Position numbers and translations under genes: made by a program. A stretch of 64,000 nt of DNA from Paenibacillus silvae. GTDB lineage: Bacteria; Bacillota; Bacilli; Paenibacillales; Paenibacillaceae. The stretch covers positions 762,361-826,360 of the forward strand of contig NZ_BMFU01000002.1 of NCBI RefSeq assembly GCF_014639235.1. The letters are read 5' to 3'. The notes beneath the pieces were generated by a model. The model made no database searches, was not told where the DNA came from, and worked only from the letters and a program-made list of their open reading frames with translations. Positions 34,014 through 42,166 of the stretch are shown here, piece after piece (the stretch's first letter is position 1; each line of letters begins with the position of its first letter).

Positions 34014-34032
34014 GATATTGATAATCGTTATC
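34014..34032. promoter_or_regulatory. Fur box upstream of the iron-siderophore binding protein
   Basis: GATATTGATAATCGTTATC matches the 19-bp Fur consensus GATAATGATAATCATTATC at 17 positions and lies 42 bp upstream of the TTG start. Predicts iron repression. Confidence 0.88.
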
Positions 34033-34193
34033 AACGATATCATGACTCCAGCCTTTTGACAATACTAGTTTCATATATTCATTCCAAACTTGCCATCTAG
34101 TGAGTTAAAAGGCTATCATCATTAGAGTGGATAGAGAGATTTAACGAAGAGAATAATTCCTAAAATGTAAAGAAATGTTTCAAGGAGGACATG

Positions 34194-35006
34194 ATGGATC
34201 AGATTATACTGTGGTTAAAGTACTTTTTTTTGGGCATGGTTCAAGGGGCAACGGAGCCAATTCCGGTCTCCTCCAGCGGCCATTTGATTATTGCCCAGCG
34301 GTTAATGGGACTGAAGCAAAATGGCCTATCGTTTGAAATTTTAACGAACACCGCCTCATTAATTGCGATTGTTTTTATTTTTCGGGAAGACATTATGAAA
34401 CTGATTACTGGTGGATGGGGGTATCTTCGAACCCGTAAATCGGAATATCGGGATGACTTTATGTTTTGCTTATATATCGTTATTGGTACCATTCCAGCAG
34501 CCGTTGCCGCTGTGCTGTTCAAGGATCAGATTGAGGACATTTTCTCCTCTGTGTATACGGTAGCCGTTGCCCTGTTAATTACAGGTGTGGCGCTTTGGCT
34601 TATCCGTAATCTGCGCGGTCGCAAACAGGACGGTGATTTAAAAACAAAGGACGCTGTACTGGTTGGACTCGCACAGGCCGTTGCTCTTATTCCGGGCATC
34701 AGCCGTTCGGGTGCTACCGTTATCTCGTCTATTGCAGTCGGCATGAAACAGGAAACGGCGTTAAAGTTCTCCTTTATGCTGTACATCCCGATCAGCCTTG
34801 GCGGTCTGATTATGGGTGCATCTGATATTGCACATGATCCAAATCGTGCACAATTAGCGATCCCTTATCTGATCGCGTTTATCACTACATTGATCGTTAC
34901 CTATTTCTCCATGAGATGGTTTATGGGCATTATGGCCCGGGGTAATCTCAAGTATTTTTCATATTACTGCTTTGCGGCAGGAACATTGTTACTTATCTTT
35001 TTGTAA
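34194..35006 (+). CDS. Undecaprenyl-diphosphatase-family protein (UppP/BacA paralogue)
   Basis: Membrane phosphatase family recycling undecaprenyl pyrophosphate for cell-wall synthesis; members are also linked to bacitracin tolerance. 270 residues, about eight helices. The active-site regions are MVQGATEPIPVSSSGHL near residue 15 and LIPGISRSGATVISS near 165. In the usual EGxTE motif the first Glu is Gln here, a variant I associate with secondary UppP paralogues; the second Glu, Ser and His remain. The second of two tandem ATGs is preferred (AAGGAGG 5 nt away). Terminator follows. Confidence 0.88.
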   Translation: MDQIILWLKYFFLGMVQGATEPIPVSSSGHLIIAQRLMGLKQNGLSFEILTNTASLIAIVFIFREDIMKLITGGWGYLRTRKSEYRDDFMFCLYIVIGTIPAAVAAVLFKDQIEDIFSSVYTVAVALLITGVALWLIRNLRGRKQDGDLKTKDAVLVGLAQAVALIPGISRSGATVISSIAVGMKQETALKFSFMLYIPISLGGLIMGASDIAHDPNRAQLAIPYLIAFITTLIVTYFSMRWFMGIMARGNLKYFSYYCFAAGTLLLIFL

Positions 35007-35026
35007 AAAGATTCTCTATGCACAGC

Positions 35027-35055
35027 AAAGGACAACCACAGCGGTTGTCCTTTTT
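35027..35055 (+). terminator. Terminator of the uppP-like gene
   Basis: AAAGGACAACC and GGTTGTCCTTT pair around ACAGC, followed by TTTTTC. Confidence 0.9.
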
Positions 35056-35106
35056 CTGCTTCCTTACATCAACGGTCCATAAGAAACTGTCTCTCGAATT
35101 TTCCAT

Positions 35107-35775
35107 TTAGGATTTGGCATATTGCAGAATCGCTGCTGCTGCGTGTACTCTAATCTGTTCGTTCTCGCTGTGCAGTGCACGTTCAAGTATTTCCAGTGCA
35201 GTATTGATTGTGCTTTGCTCAACTCTCGCTGATATATTGCCTGTTACCGTGTTGACTGGCGAGAGTTCTGTCGTTTCGGTTAATGCTGTGCCTGCTGCCC
35301 CCTCCGTTCCCCTAAGAGCCTGGTCCAGCTGTGCCTGCGTTACGGGCAACATCAATTGAGCAATAAATTTGGGCTCGCTCAGCAAGATTTGCATATGTTC
35401 ATTGATTTCCTCAAGCGGTACTCGCCCAAGCCAGGTTACGCCCCTTCGATGGCAGATCAAGTCGTCACTTGTTCCGATTGAATCGTCATAATAATAATCA
35501 CCGACGTCTCCGATGTACATCCATTCCTCATCCTTCATCACAACATAATCCCCGTCTTCAATCAGGTTGACAAAGGTATGTACCGTCTCGACCGCATCGC
35601 TCAATTCTCCGCCAGCAAGGTTATAACGCTGTTCCAGTTGTTCGGCAATGCTCTCCATTGAAGCCTGCTCAAGATCACCAAGCACAGACCACGGAATGCC
35701 GATATAGTTATCTTCCAAATAACTTTTTACTTTATTGACACCATCTACAGTGGACTGAATATAAAACAGATTCAT
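35107..35775 (-). CDS. Uncharacterised protein with a PUA/EVE-like segment
   Basis: About 222 residues, soluble, acidic. I do not recognise it firmly. Residues 70-115 (VHTFVNLIEDGDYVVMKDEEWMYIGDVGDYYYDD followed by HRRGVTWLGRVP) resemble the beta-barrel module found at the N-terminus of Mrr-like and modification-reading proteins, but no nuclease domain follows. The C-terminal 40 residues (INTALEILERALHSENEQIRVHAAAAILQYAKS) form a HEAT-like helix pair. The start at MNLFYIQ is favoured (AGAAGGG 12 nt upstream); MGAFMN four codons earlier is possible. Flanked upstream by the dispersed repeat at 35.81 kb. Confidence 0.6.
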   Translation of the reverse strand: MNLFYIQSTVDGVNKVKSYLEDNYIGIPWSVLGDLEQASMESIAEQLEQRYNLAGGELSDAVETVHTFVNLIEDGDYVVMKDEEWMYIGDVGDYYYDDSIGTSDDLICHRRGVTWLGRVPLEEINEHMQILLSEPKFIAQLMLPVTQAQLDQALRGTEGAAGTALTETTELSPVNTVTGNISARVEQSTINTALEILERALHSENEQIRVHAAAAILQYAKS

Positions 35776-35808
35776 GAATGCACCCATCCCTTCTATCAAG
35801 CCATAAAC

Positions 35809-36042
35809 CTATATAAGTTGAATCATTCAATTTACACGTGAACGGAGAGGACAGAAAAAACCTGAAAAAGCGAAGCGATCGCCTGAAAGCTTTCTGTAAG
35901 AAAGCTACATCGGAAGCATACGCTTATCACCGGATTTTCCCTTTAAGAAAAGGGAGTCGAAAAAATCTGGGGATAACCGCTACTCTCCAGGTTATTCTGT
36001 CATCGGAGTGGATTGTGTAAATTTTTAGGTCAACTTATATAG
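35809..36042 (+). repeat. Dispersed intergenic repeat with terminal inverted repeats, copy A
   Basis: 234 bp bounded by CTATATAAGTTGA and TCAACTTATATAG. Inside the ends, ATTTACAC...GACAGAA on the left is mirrored by TTCTGTC...GTGTAAAT on the right, giving imperfect terminal inverted repeats of about 45 bp. The core (AAAAAACCTGAAAAAGCG ... TTATCACCGGATTTTCCC ... TCTGGGGATAAC) recurs in inverted orientation at 49.2-49.4 kb. Copy A has about 39 extra bases including AAAGCTTTCT-GTA-AGAAAGCT. It carries no convincing ORF; the short open frame within it is incidental. MITE-like in form. Confidence 0.85.
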
Positions 36043-36180
36043 TTAACCACCCGAACATCATCATGTCCAATCTCTCTGATATAGCCACAAGCTATAGCTG
36101 GATATAATTTAATGGAATTACTTAATAGCCACGCTTATATGATACCTTACTGTTAACACATTGCAGAGGGGTTATGTCAA

Positions 36181-38478
36181 ATGACAAAAAGCAGCGTATT
36201 AGGATATCCGCGGATCGGAGCCGATCGGGAATGGAAAAAAGCACTTGAAGCATTCTGGGCAGGAAAATTGGAAGAAAATGAACTTCACGCGAGACTACAG
36301 GAGATTCGTTTAGATCATTTGCGCAAGCAGCAAGCCAAAGGCATTGACTTGATTCCAGTGAACGACTTCAGTTATTATGATCATATTCTGGATACAGCCG
36401 TGATGTTTGGTATTGTGCCAAAACGCTTTGCTTATACCGGAGGTGCTGTGCCTCTCTCCGTGTATTACGGCATCGCCCGTGGAACGAAAGATGCCGCAGC
36501 CAGTGAAATGACCAAATGGTTCAACACGAACTATCACTATATTGTACCTGAACTTAACGATGCTTCGCCTTCTCTGACCGAGAACAAACCGCTGATTGCG
36601 TACCTTGAAGCGAAAGAAAAGTTAGGTATTGAAGGTAAGCCGGTCATCGTTGGACCGCTGACCTTCCTGAAGCTCTCCAAAGGCTATGATGCTTCCGAAA
36701 CCGATGCTTGGCTGGATCAGTTGGTTCCTCTTTACACCCAGGTATTACAAGAACTTGCGGACGCTGGCGTACAGTGGGTACAGATCGATGAGCCCGTGCT
36801 CGTGACAAAATTGAATGACGGTGATGTACAGCGCTTGAACAAAATCTATTCTGCTTTTGCATCCGCTGTTCCGAACTTGAACATCCTGCTGCAAACATAC
36901 TTTGAATCCGTCGAAAACTATAACGAAATCATTCAATTGCCAGTGCAAGGCATCGGTCTCGACTTTGTACACGGACTTGAAGGCAACCTGCAATCCATTC
37001 AAACGAGCGGTTTTCCAGCAGATAAAGTGCTTGGCGCAGGCATCATTGATGGACGCGGCATCTGGAAAGCCTCTCTTCAGGACAAGCTGACACTACTCCA
37101 AACACTCACTTCACTCGTTACACCTGAAAGGTTAATTGTTCAGTCCTCTTCCAGCCTGCTGCATGTGCCTGTCACAACAGCAAAAGAAACAAAGCTTGCT
37201 GCTGAACTTAAAGAGGCACTCGCATTTGCGGATGAAAAGCTGGATGAGATCGTTATTTTGACCCGAGCACTCAAGCAGACCGATGCAGACATCACCGCTA
37301 AAATCAACGAAGCTGAGCTGAAGCTGCAAGCATTGCAGCGTTCAGGAGATCGTAATCGCAAGGCAGTACAGGATGCTGTAGCTTCCATCCGTGTGCAGCA
37401 GCCTAATCGTTCACATCCGTTTGAAGAACGTCATCTCGCCCAGCAGGAGAAATGGCAGCTCCCCTTGTTCCCGACAACAACAATTGGCAGCTTCCCGCAA
37501 TCAACAGAGGTCAGAAAAGCTCGCCAGCAATGGCGCAAAAACGAACTGAGCAATGAGCAGTACAGTGCCTTTATCCGTGATCAGATTGACAACTGGATCA
37601 GCATTCAAGAGGAGATCGGCATTGACGTGCTGGTTCACGGTGAATTTGAGCGCACCGATATGGTTGAATTTTTCGGAGAGAAGCTAGCCGGGTTTGCCTT
37701 CACCCAATACGGCTGGGTACAGTCCTACGGTTCTCGCTGTGTGAAGCCGCCGATTATTTATGGTGATGTTGAATTTACGAATGAGATGACCGTTGAAGAG
37801 ACGAAATATGCGCAGTCGAAAACAGATCGCCCTGTCAAAGGCATGCTGACTGGCCCGATCACCATCATGAACTGGTCCTTTGTTCGGGAGGATATTGAGC
37901 GGGAAACAATCGCCTATCAATTGGCCTATGCACTCAGACAAGAGGTTGAAGCGCTTGAAAAAGCAGGCATCGGCATGATCCAGGTGGATGAACCTGCCGT
38001 TCGTGAGGGCTTGCCGCTCAAGCAGGATCAACAAGCCAATTATCTGGACTGGGCCGTCAAAGCGTTCCGCATTACGACATGCACTGTACAACAAACAACC
38101 CAAATTCATACCCATATGTGTTATTGCGAATTCCACGATATGATCGACTCTATTGAAGCGATGGATGCCGATGTCATCTCCATTGAAACCTCGCGCAGCC
38201 ATGGCGAGCTGATTCACAGCTTTGAAGAGAATACGTATGAGCTCGGTATTGGACTTGGCGTGTACGACATTCATAGCCCGCGTGTGCCAAGCGTCGAAGA
38301 AATGAGCAGCATGATTGACCGCGCTTTGCGCGTGCTTGATCCGAAGCTGTTCTGGATTAATCCGGACTGCGGTCTGAAAACACGTGGACAGGAAGAAACC
38401 GTATCTTCTCTGAAAAACATGGTGGATGCAACCCGAATTGCACGGGCAAAGCACGCTGCTTCTCCTGTTCTGAACTAG
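36181..38478 (+). CDS. metE: Cobalamin-independent methionine synthase
   Basis: Transfers a methyl group from 5-methyltetrahydropteroyl-triglutamate to homocysteine. 765 residues with the two barrel halves: N-terminal GYPRIGADREWKKALEAFW and catalytic C-terminal TTTIGSFPQSTEVRKARQQW. Zinc ligands are visible in THMCYCEFHDM and in NPDCGLKTRG, with the conserved VDEPAVREGLPL. GAGGGG lies 9 nt before the ATG. The 138-bp leader between the repeat and the gene contains a TATAAT at 36103-36108 but no S-box, T-box or B12 element that I can recognise, unlike many Bacillota metE genes. Confidence 0.97.
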   Translation: MTKSSVLGYPRIGADREWKKALEAFWAGKLEENELHARLQEIRLDHLRKQQAKGIDLIPVNDFSYYDHILDTAVMFGIVPKRFAYTGGAVPLSVYYGIARGTKDAAASEMTKWFNTNYHYIVPELNDASPSLTENKPLIAYLEAKEKLGIEGKPVIVGPLTFLKLSKGYDASETDAWLDQLVPLYTQVLQELADAGVQWVQIDEPVLVTKLNDGDVQRLNKIYSAFASAVPNLNILLQTYFESVENYNEIIQLPVQGIGLDFVHGLEGNLQSIQTSGFPADKVLGAGIIDGRGIWKASLQDKLTLLQTLTSLVTPERLIVQSSSSLLHVPVTTAKETKLAAELKEALAFADEKLDEIVILTRALKQTDADITAKINEAELKLQALQRSGDRNRKAVQDAVASIRVQQPNRSHPFEERHLAQQEKWQLPLFPTTTIGSFPQSTEVRKARQQWRKNELSNEQYSAFIRDQIDNWISIQEEIGIDVLVHGEFERTDMVEFFGEKLAGFAFTQYGWVQSYGSRCVKPPIIYGDVEFTNEMTVEETKYAQSKTDRPVKGMLTGPITIMNWSFVREDIERETIAYQLAYALRQEVEALEKAGIGMIQVDEPAVREGLPLKQDQQANYLDWAVKAFRITTCTVQQTTQIHTHMCYCEFHDMIDSIEAMDADVISIETSRSHGELIHSFEENTYELGIGLGVYDIHSPRVPSVEEMSSMIDRALRVLDPKLFWINPDCGLKTRGQEETVSSLKNMVDATRIARAKHAASPVLN

Positions 38479-38543
38479 ATAAACTGAACAAGTGATGATT
38501 TTACGGACGCTTCAATAAAAAAGCTTTATTAAGCTAAGGAAAC

Positions 38544-38589
38544 ACTTAAAAAGCGGGAATCCTGTACCAAGGATTCCCGCTTTTTAAGT
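38544..38589 (+). terminator. Terminator of metE
   Basis: ACTTAAAAAGCGGGAATCCT pairs perfectly with AGGATTCCCGCTTTTTAAGT around a 6-nt loop. Confidence 0.95.
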
Positions 38590-38651
38590 TGTACACGTTG
38601 AAAATCAGTATTACATCAACGTATTAGGTCATTCGTCACGTTGACTAATCC

Positions 38652-38750
38652 ATGATTCCTCATTATAATTCGGACATCGAGAGCCTGGCAGACATGATTA
38701 CCATGAATGCATGGGAGAGCGATCTGTATACAAACTCAACTCTAAAGTGA
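38652..38750 (+). other. Short open frame, possible gene remnant
   Basis: A 32-codon frame (MIPHYNSDIESLADMITMNA and so on, ending NSTLK) lies between the metE terminator and yjdI. It has protein-like composition but no ribosome binding site, so it may be the degraded end of a lost gene or chance. Nothing else is seen in 38590-38766. Confidence 0.25.
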
Positions 38751-38766
38751 AAGATGTGAAGAGATT

Positions 38767-39018
38767 ATGATTAAGGAGAAGTTGTACTACGGTAAAGATA
38801 TCGAGGTCATGTTTAATTCGGATGTATGCATTCATTCCGGTATCTGCGTAAAAGGCCTCCCTGCTGTTTTTGATTTGAGCAAGCGTCCTTGGGTTGATCC
38901 CGATGGTGACACTTCAGAGGCTATTGCCCGGCATATTGACACATGTCCAAGCGGAGCATTGACGTATAAGCTTCTGAACGATGAAGTCTCAACGAAGAAA
39001 GAGGATGAACATGCATAA
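38767..39018 (+). CDS. yjdI: YjdI-like ferredoxin-type iron-sulfur protein
   Basis: 83 residues. VCIHSGICVKGLPAVFD and DTCPSGAL supply the cysteine pattern of the Fer4_19 family, a divergent cluster-binding fold of unknown electron partner. It overlaps the following acetyltransferase gene by a few bases, the same yjdI-yjdJ order as in B. subtilis. Only a modest GAAGAG ribosome binding site precedes the ATG. Confidence 0.82.
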   Translation: MIKEKLYYGKDIEVMFNSDVCIHSGICVKGLPAVFDLSKRPWVDPDGDTSEAIARHIDTCPSGALTYKLLNDEVSTKKEDEHA

Positions 39019-39292
39019 TGTAGAACATGAAGCTGCCAATAAAAGATTTCTTATTCAAGATAACGGCGACATTGCTGCGGTGATGACGTATGTAATCTCA
39101 AGTCCGGAGCTGTACATTATTGATCACACATTGGTCGAAAATGCATACCGGGGACAAGGGCTTGGTGATGAGCTTATCAAAGCTATGGTGGAATACGCGC
39201 GGGAAAATGGTATTAAGATTTTACCTTTATGTCCCTTTGCCAAGGGCCGTTTCGAGCGTATCTCTGAATACACAGATGTTCTCCATCATTAA
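39011..39292 (+). CDS. yjdJ: YjdJ-like GNAT-type N-acetyltransferase
   Basis: 93 residues, a minimal GCN5-related fold. Acetyl-CoA loop YRGQGLGDELIKAMVEYAREN and the C-terminal LCPFAKGRFER typical of the small YidJ/YjdJ group. Start at the second ATG (MHNVEHE), 6 nt after AGAGG, inside the end of yjdI; translational coupling with yjdI is likely. Substrate unknown. Confidence 0.85.
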   Translation: MHNVEHEAANKRFLIQDNGDIAAVMTYVISSPELYIIDHTLVENAYRGQGLGDELIKAMVEYARENGIKILPLCPFAKGRFERISEYTDVLHH

Positions 39293-39318
39293 TATTTGCA
39301 GTTGATTTTTATAAGTGC

Positions 39319-39367
39319 AGAAAAAAGTACAAAAAGCCTCCCTCGCATGGGGGATTTTTGTACTTTT
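39319..39367. terminator. Bidirectional terminator between yjdJ and fbp
   Basis: AAAAGTACAAAAAGCCTCCC pairs with GGGGGATTTTTGTACTTTT around TCGCAT; A and T runs on both sides serve the convergent genes. Confidence 0.93.
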
Positions 39368-39378
39368 AGCATTTGCTC

Positions 39379-41310
39379 TCATTTCATATAGCGGTAGTCT
39401 AGTAGATCCTTCAAGTTTGAGATTTTCTGTAGCAGCTTCTCCCCGACATTGGTTTCCTTCACCAGTTTCCGTTCCAGCTCTTTATCCACCAGTCTTTTTA
39501 CAGACAATACGTCTGTTCCGTTGCATAACACATCTTCTTTTGAATTGAATTTTTGATGGGCGACGAGCTGCATGCCAAAAGAGTTGTAAAGCAAGGTATA
39601 TCCGGCAATGCCTGTTGTGGATTGATAGGCTTTGGAAAAACCGCCGTCAATCACGATCATTTTCCCGTTTGCTTTGACAGGGCTCTCTCCACTGATTTCT
39701 TTGACTGGCGTGTGGCCGTTAATGACATGTCCATGATCCGGATTCAAATCGAACTCCTGCAAGATTCTTCGACAAATCTCTTCATTTTCACGTAAATGGT
39801 AATAAGGATTTTTTTTCTCCTTATGTGCTTCTTTTTCTTGAATAAAATAACGCTCAAAAGTGGTCATTTCTCTCTTGCCAAAGAGTGAGGAGCATTCTCC
39901 CGTCCAGATGTACCATACCATATCCGTCGCCAGATCGTCTGTCTCTTCCGGATGGGCAAAGGCGTAACGTAAATAATCCTCAAAAACATCAAGCAATTGA
40001 CGACCTGCATAGGTCTTGTCTTCAATCTGCATTTCTTCCATATTTCCTTCTTCATCCATAGGAATACAGCCGTGGATTAACAAATTTCCATTGTATTTTA
40101 AATAAAGGCTTCCCTTTTTCATGAGGAAATTCATATGTCTGGCCAGCTTTTCAGAATGCTGAACGGAGAACAGCAGTTTCTCCATCACTTGGCGTTCTTC
40201 CTCCAGCAATTGTTCAGGATTTTGCGGATTTACGGTTGAAAAACAGGTGTTTTCCAGCTGGTACGTTTTTCCGCAGATCGTGATTTCGTTTTTGTCGTAA
40301 TCAATCTGCTCCAGCAAAAGTCTTTCAGACATATTAAAGTATGGACGTCTCTTGATAATCGGGCTTTCAAGTTTAAACTGGATCATGGCAATGGCTTGGT
40401 GGATTTTGGTGATCTGCAGAATTTCCTGCTCTGAACCGTTATGTCCAGCCTGCAGCTTAGGTCTGAAGGGCAGATTGTCTTCATAGTATTTCTCCGCCAA
40501 GTTTAGCAGTGGGCGCAGATTGATTCCGTATACATCTTCTATGATGTCCAGATTGTCGTATCTGGCGCAGATCCGGATAATATTCGCAAGGCAGACCAGA
40601 GAACCCGCGTAAGCACCGATCCAGAGGACATCATGGTTCCCCCACTGAATGTCTACAGAATGGTAATGGATTAGCGTATCCATAATTTTATCGGGGTCCG
40701 GACCCCGGTCATAAATATCTCCAACCACATGAAGATGGTCAACCACCAGGCGCTGGGTCGTATAAGCAAGGCCAATAATGAGCTTGTCTGCTTGGCCCAG
40801 AGAAATAATTTGCCGATATATTTCCTCATAATAAGGATCCTTATTGTTGGTCGAATCCGTCTTGTATAGAAGCTCCTCTACAATATATACATACTGCTCC
40901 GGCAGAGCTTTACGCAATTTCGAGCGCGTATACTTGGAAGAGGCATAAGAAATAAGCTTAAGCATGTGTTCAATCGTTTGTCTATACCACTGGTTTAGAG
41001 CCGTTTTATTGCTCAGTTCCCCTATAACCAGCTGTATTTTTTCTTCAGGATAATAAACCAATGCTGCAAAGTCATTAATTTCTTGATCCGTCCATACTTC
41101 CCGGAACAATTCCTTGATTTTTTCTTTGACGGTACCCGAACCGTTTCGCAGTACATGCTGAAAAGCCTGGAACTCCCCATGCAAATCACTGACAAAATGC
41201 TCGGTTCCCTTTGGGAGATTGGAGATCGCTTCAAGGTTGATGATCTCGGTGATGATTTTTTCTTCGGTATCATATTTCTGGGCCAATAAATCTAGAAACT
41301 GCTCATCCAA
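39379..41310 (-). CDS. fbp: Fructose-1,6-bisphosphatase class III
   Basis: Gluconeogenic Mn-dependent phosphatase restricted mostly to Bacillota, 643 residues as expected. Metallophosphatase motifs: FVSDLHGEFQAFQHVL near residue 40, VGDIYDRGPDPDKIMD, GNHDVLWIGAYAG, and NGHTPVKEISGESPVKANGKMIVIDGGFSKAYQSTTGIAGYTL near the C-terminus. Starts at TTG with AGGGGG 9 nt upstream. Monocistronic. Confidence 0.96.
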   Translation of the reverse strand: MDEQFLDLLAQKYDTEEKIITEIINLEAISNLPKGTEHFVSDLHGEFQAFQHVLRNGSGTVKEKIKELFREVWTDQEINDFAALVYYPEEKIQLVIGELSNKTALNQWYRQTIEHMLKLISYASSKYTRSKLRKALPEQYVYIVEELLYKTDSTNNKDPYYEEIYRQIISLGQADKLIIGLAYTTQRLVVDHLHVVGDIYDRGPDPDKIMDTLIHYHSVDIQWGNHDVLWIGAYAGSLVCLANIIRICARYDNLDIIEDVYGINLRPLLNLAEKYYEDNLPFRPKLQAGHNGSEQEILQITKIHQAIAMIQFKLESPIIKRRPYFNMSERLLLEQIDYDKNEITICGKTYQLENTCFSTVNPQNPEQLLEEERQVMEKLLFSVQHSEKLARHMNFLMKKGSLYLKYNGNLLIHGCIPMDEEGNMEEMQIEDKTYAGRQLLDVFEDYLRYAFAHPEETDDLATDMVWYIWTGECSSLFGKREMTTFERYFIQEKEAHKEKKNPYYHLRENEEICRRILQEFDLNPDHGHVINGHTPVKEISGESPVKANGKMIVIDGGFSKAYQSTTGIAGYTLLYNSFGMQLVAHQKFNSKEDVLCNGTDVLSVKRLVDKELERKLVKETNVGEKLLQKISNLKDLLDYRYMK

Positions 41311-41464
41311 AACAGATGTCCCCCTTCAAAGAAGTTATGTGGTATTGATTTTATAGTAAGTTTCCAAGGGACCTTTACCTATATGATGATTATCAGCATT
41401 GTCCTCCCTAATCATACTCCAGTTCATCATATATGAACAAATTTCTGTACTGAACTATGAAACA

Positions 41465-41499
41465 AGAAAAGGCAACGATATTTAATCGTTGCCTTTTCT
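41465..41499 (-). terminator. Terminator of the nos/thioredoxin operon
   Basis: AGAAAAGGCAACGAT and ATCGTTGCCTTTTCT form a perfect stem; on the minus strand it follows the thioredoxin gene by about 35 bp. Confidence 0.92.
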
Positions 41500-41534
41500 A
41501 TCGCCCACTTGTGCGATTAACCAATCGTCAACAT

Positions 41535-42107
41535 TCAAATACTCTCCTCCAGCCATTGCTGCAAGGGAATATTCTCCGTCAGCTCACCAAGCAAAATATG
41601 GCTAAACTCCCCTGCTCGGTCAATAACCATCGTGGCTGGAAGACCCGTAATACGATAGAGACTGGATACCTTGCCTGTCGCATCAATGATCACCGGAAAA
41701 TCAAACTGATGGCTTTTCATAAACTCGTTAATGGTGCCTTTGCTCTCCCCCACGTTGACAAACAGTGTCTCTACGTTGCTGCTATTCTGCTGCGCCAGCT
41801 CATGCACCAACGGCATTTCTCTGACACATGGCGTACACCAGGAAGCCCAAAAGTTAATCATTACGGCTTTTCCCCGGTAATCGGACAACCGAACCTGCTC
41901 ACCCCTGGAGTTTACCGCTTCAAAATCGGGGGCTTCTGTTCCTGCACGAATAGGATTGCTGCTCTTGGATTCGGCATTCAATAGATTGTTCACTATAGCC
42001 CATATGCCAGCACCTAGTGCCACCATTGCAATCAATATGGTAACGGTACGCCTTATTTTTCCTCCGGGCTTGGACTCAACCTTAATCTCCTGTGCTTGTT
42101 TTGGCAT
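41535..42107 (-). CDS. ResA/TlpA-type membrane-anchored thiol-disulfide oxidoreductase
   Basis: 190 residues: cytoplasmic N-terminus, one helix (TVTILIAMVALGAGIWAIVNNLL near residue 25) and an extracytoplasmic thioredoxin fold with active-site WASWCTPCVREMP near residue 95 and the cis-Pro loop TGLPATMV. Keeps metal-binding or heme-attachment cysteines of exported proteins reduced. As the last gene of a nosDLYF operon it probably serves the NosL copper lipoprotein or a cupredoxin-type enzyme. The ATG at 42107 is preferred (AAGGTG 6 nt upstream). Confidence 0.88.
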   Translation of the reverse strand: MPKQAQEIKVESKPGGKIRRTVTILIAMVALGAGIWAIVNNLLNAESKSSNPIRAGTEAPDFEAVNSRGEQVRLSDYRGKAVMINFWASWCTPCVREMPLVHELAQQNSSNVETLFVNVGESKGTINEFMKSHQFDFPVIIDATGKVSSLYRITGLPATMVIDRAGEFSHILLGELTENIPLQQWLEESI

Positions 42108-42166
42108 TGCATTCACCTTCACTTCACACTCATCTTCATCTTTACTTTACACTCACCTTCATCATC
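42108..42166 (-). other. Almost cytosine-free spacer with two tiny ORFs before the thioredoxin gene
   Basis: The minus strand of this 59-nt spacer is nearly pure A/G/T. It holds two near-duplicate mini-ORFs, MMKVSVK (42165-42142) and MKMSVK (42139-42119), each ending just before the next start-like sequence. Could set reinitiation or be a slipped duplication of a start region. Confidence 0.4.

Noticed and set aside
35838..36020. 60-codon frame within repeat copy A
   Set aside because: It is not conserved in copy B, where the sequence differs by a 39-bp gap and point changes; treated as incidental to the repeat.
37684..38454. 256-codon minus-strand frame inside metE
   Set aside because: Fully antisense to an intact, clearly recognisable metE; no signal for translation.
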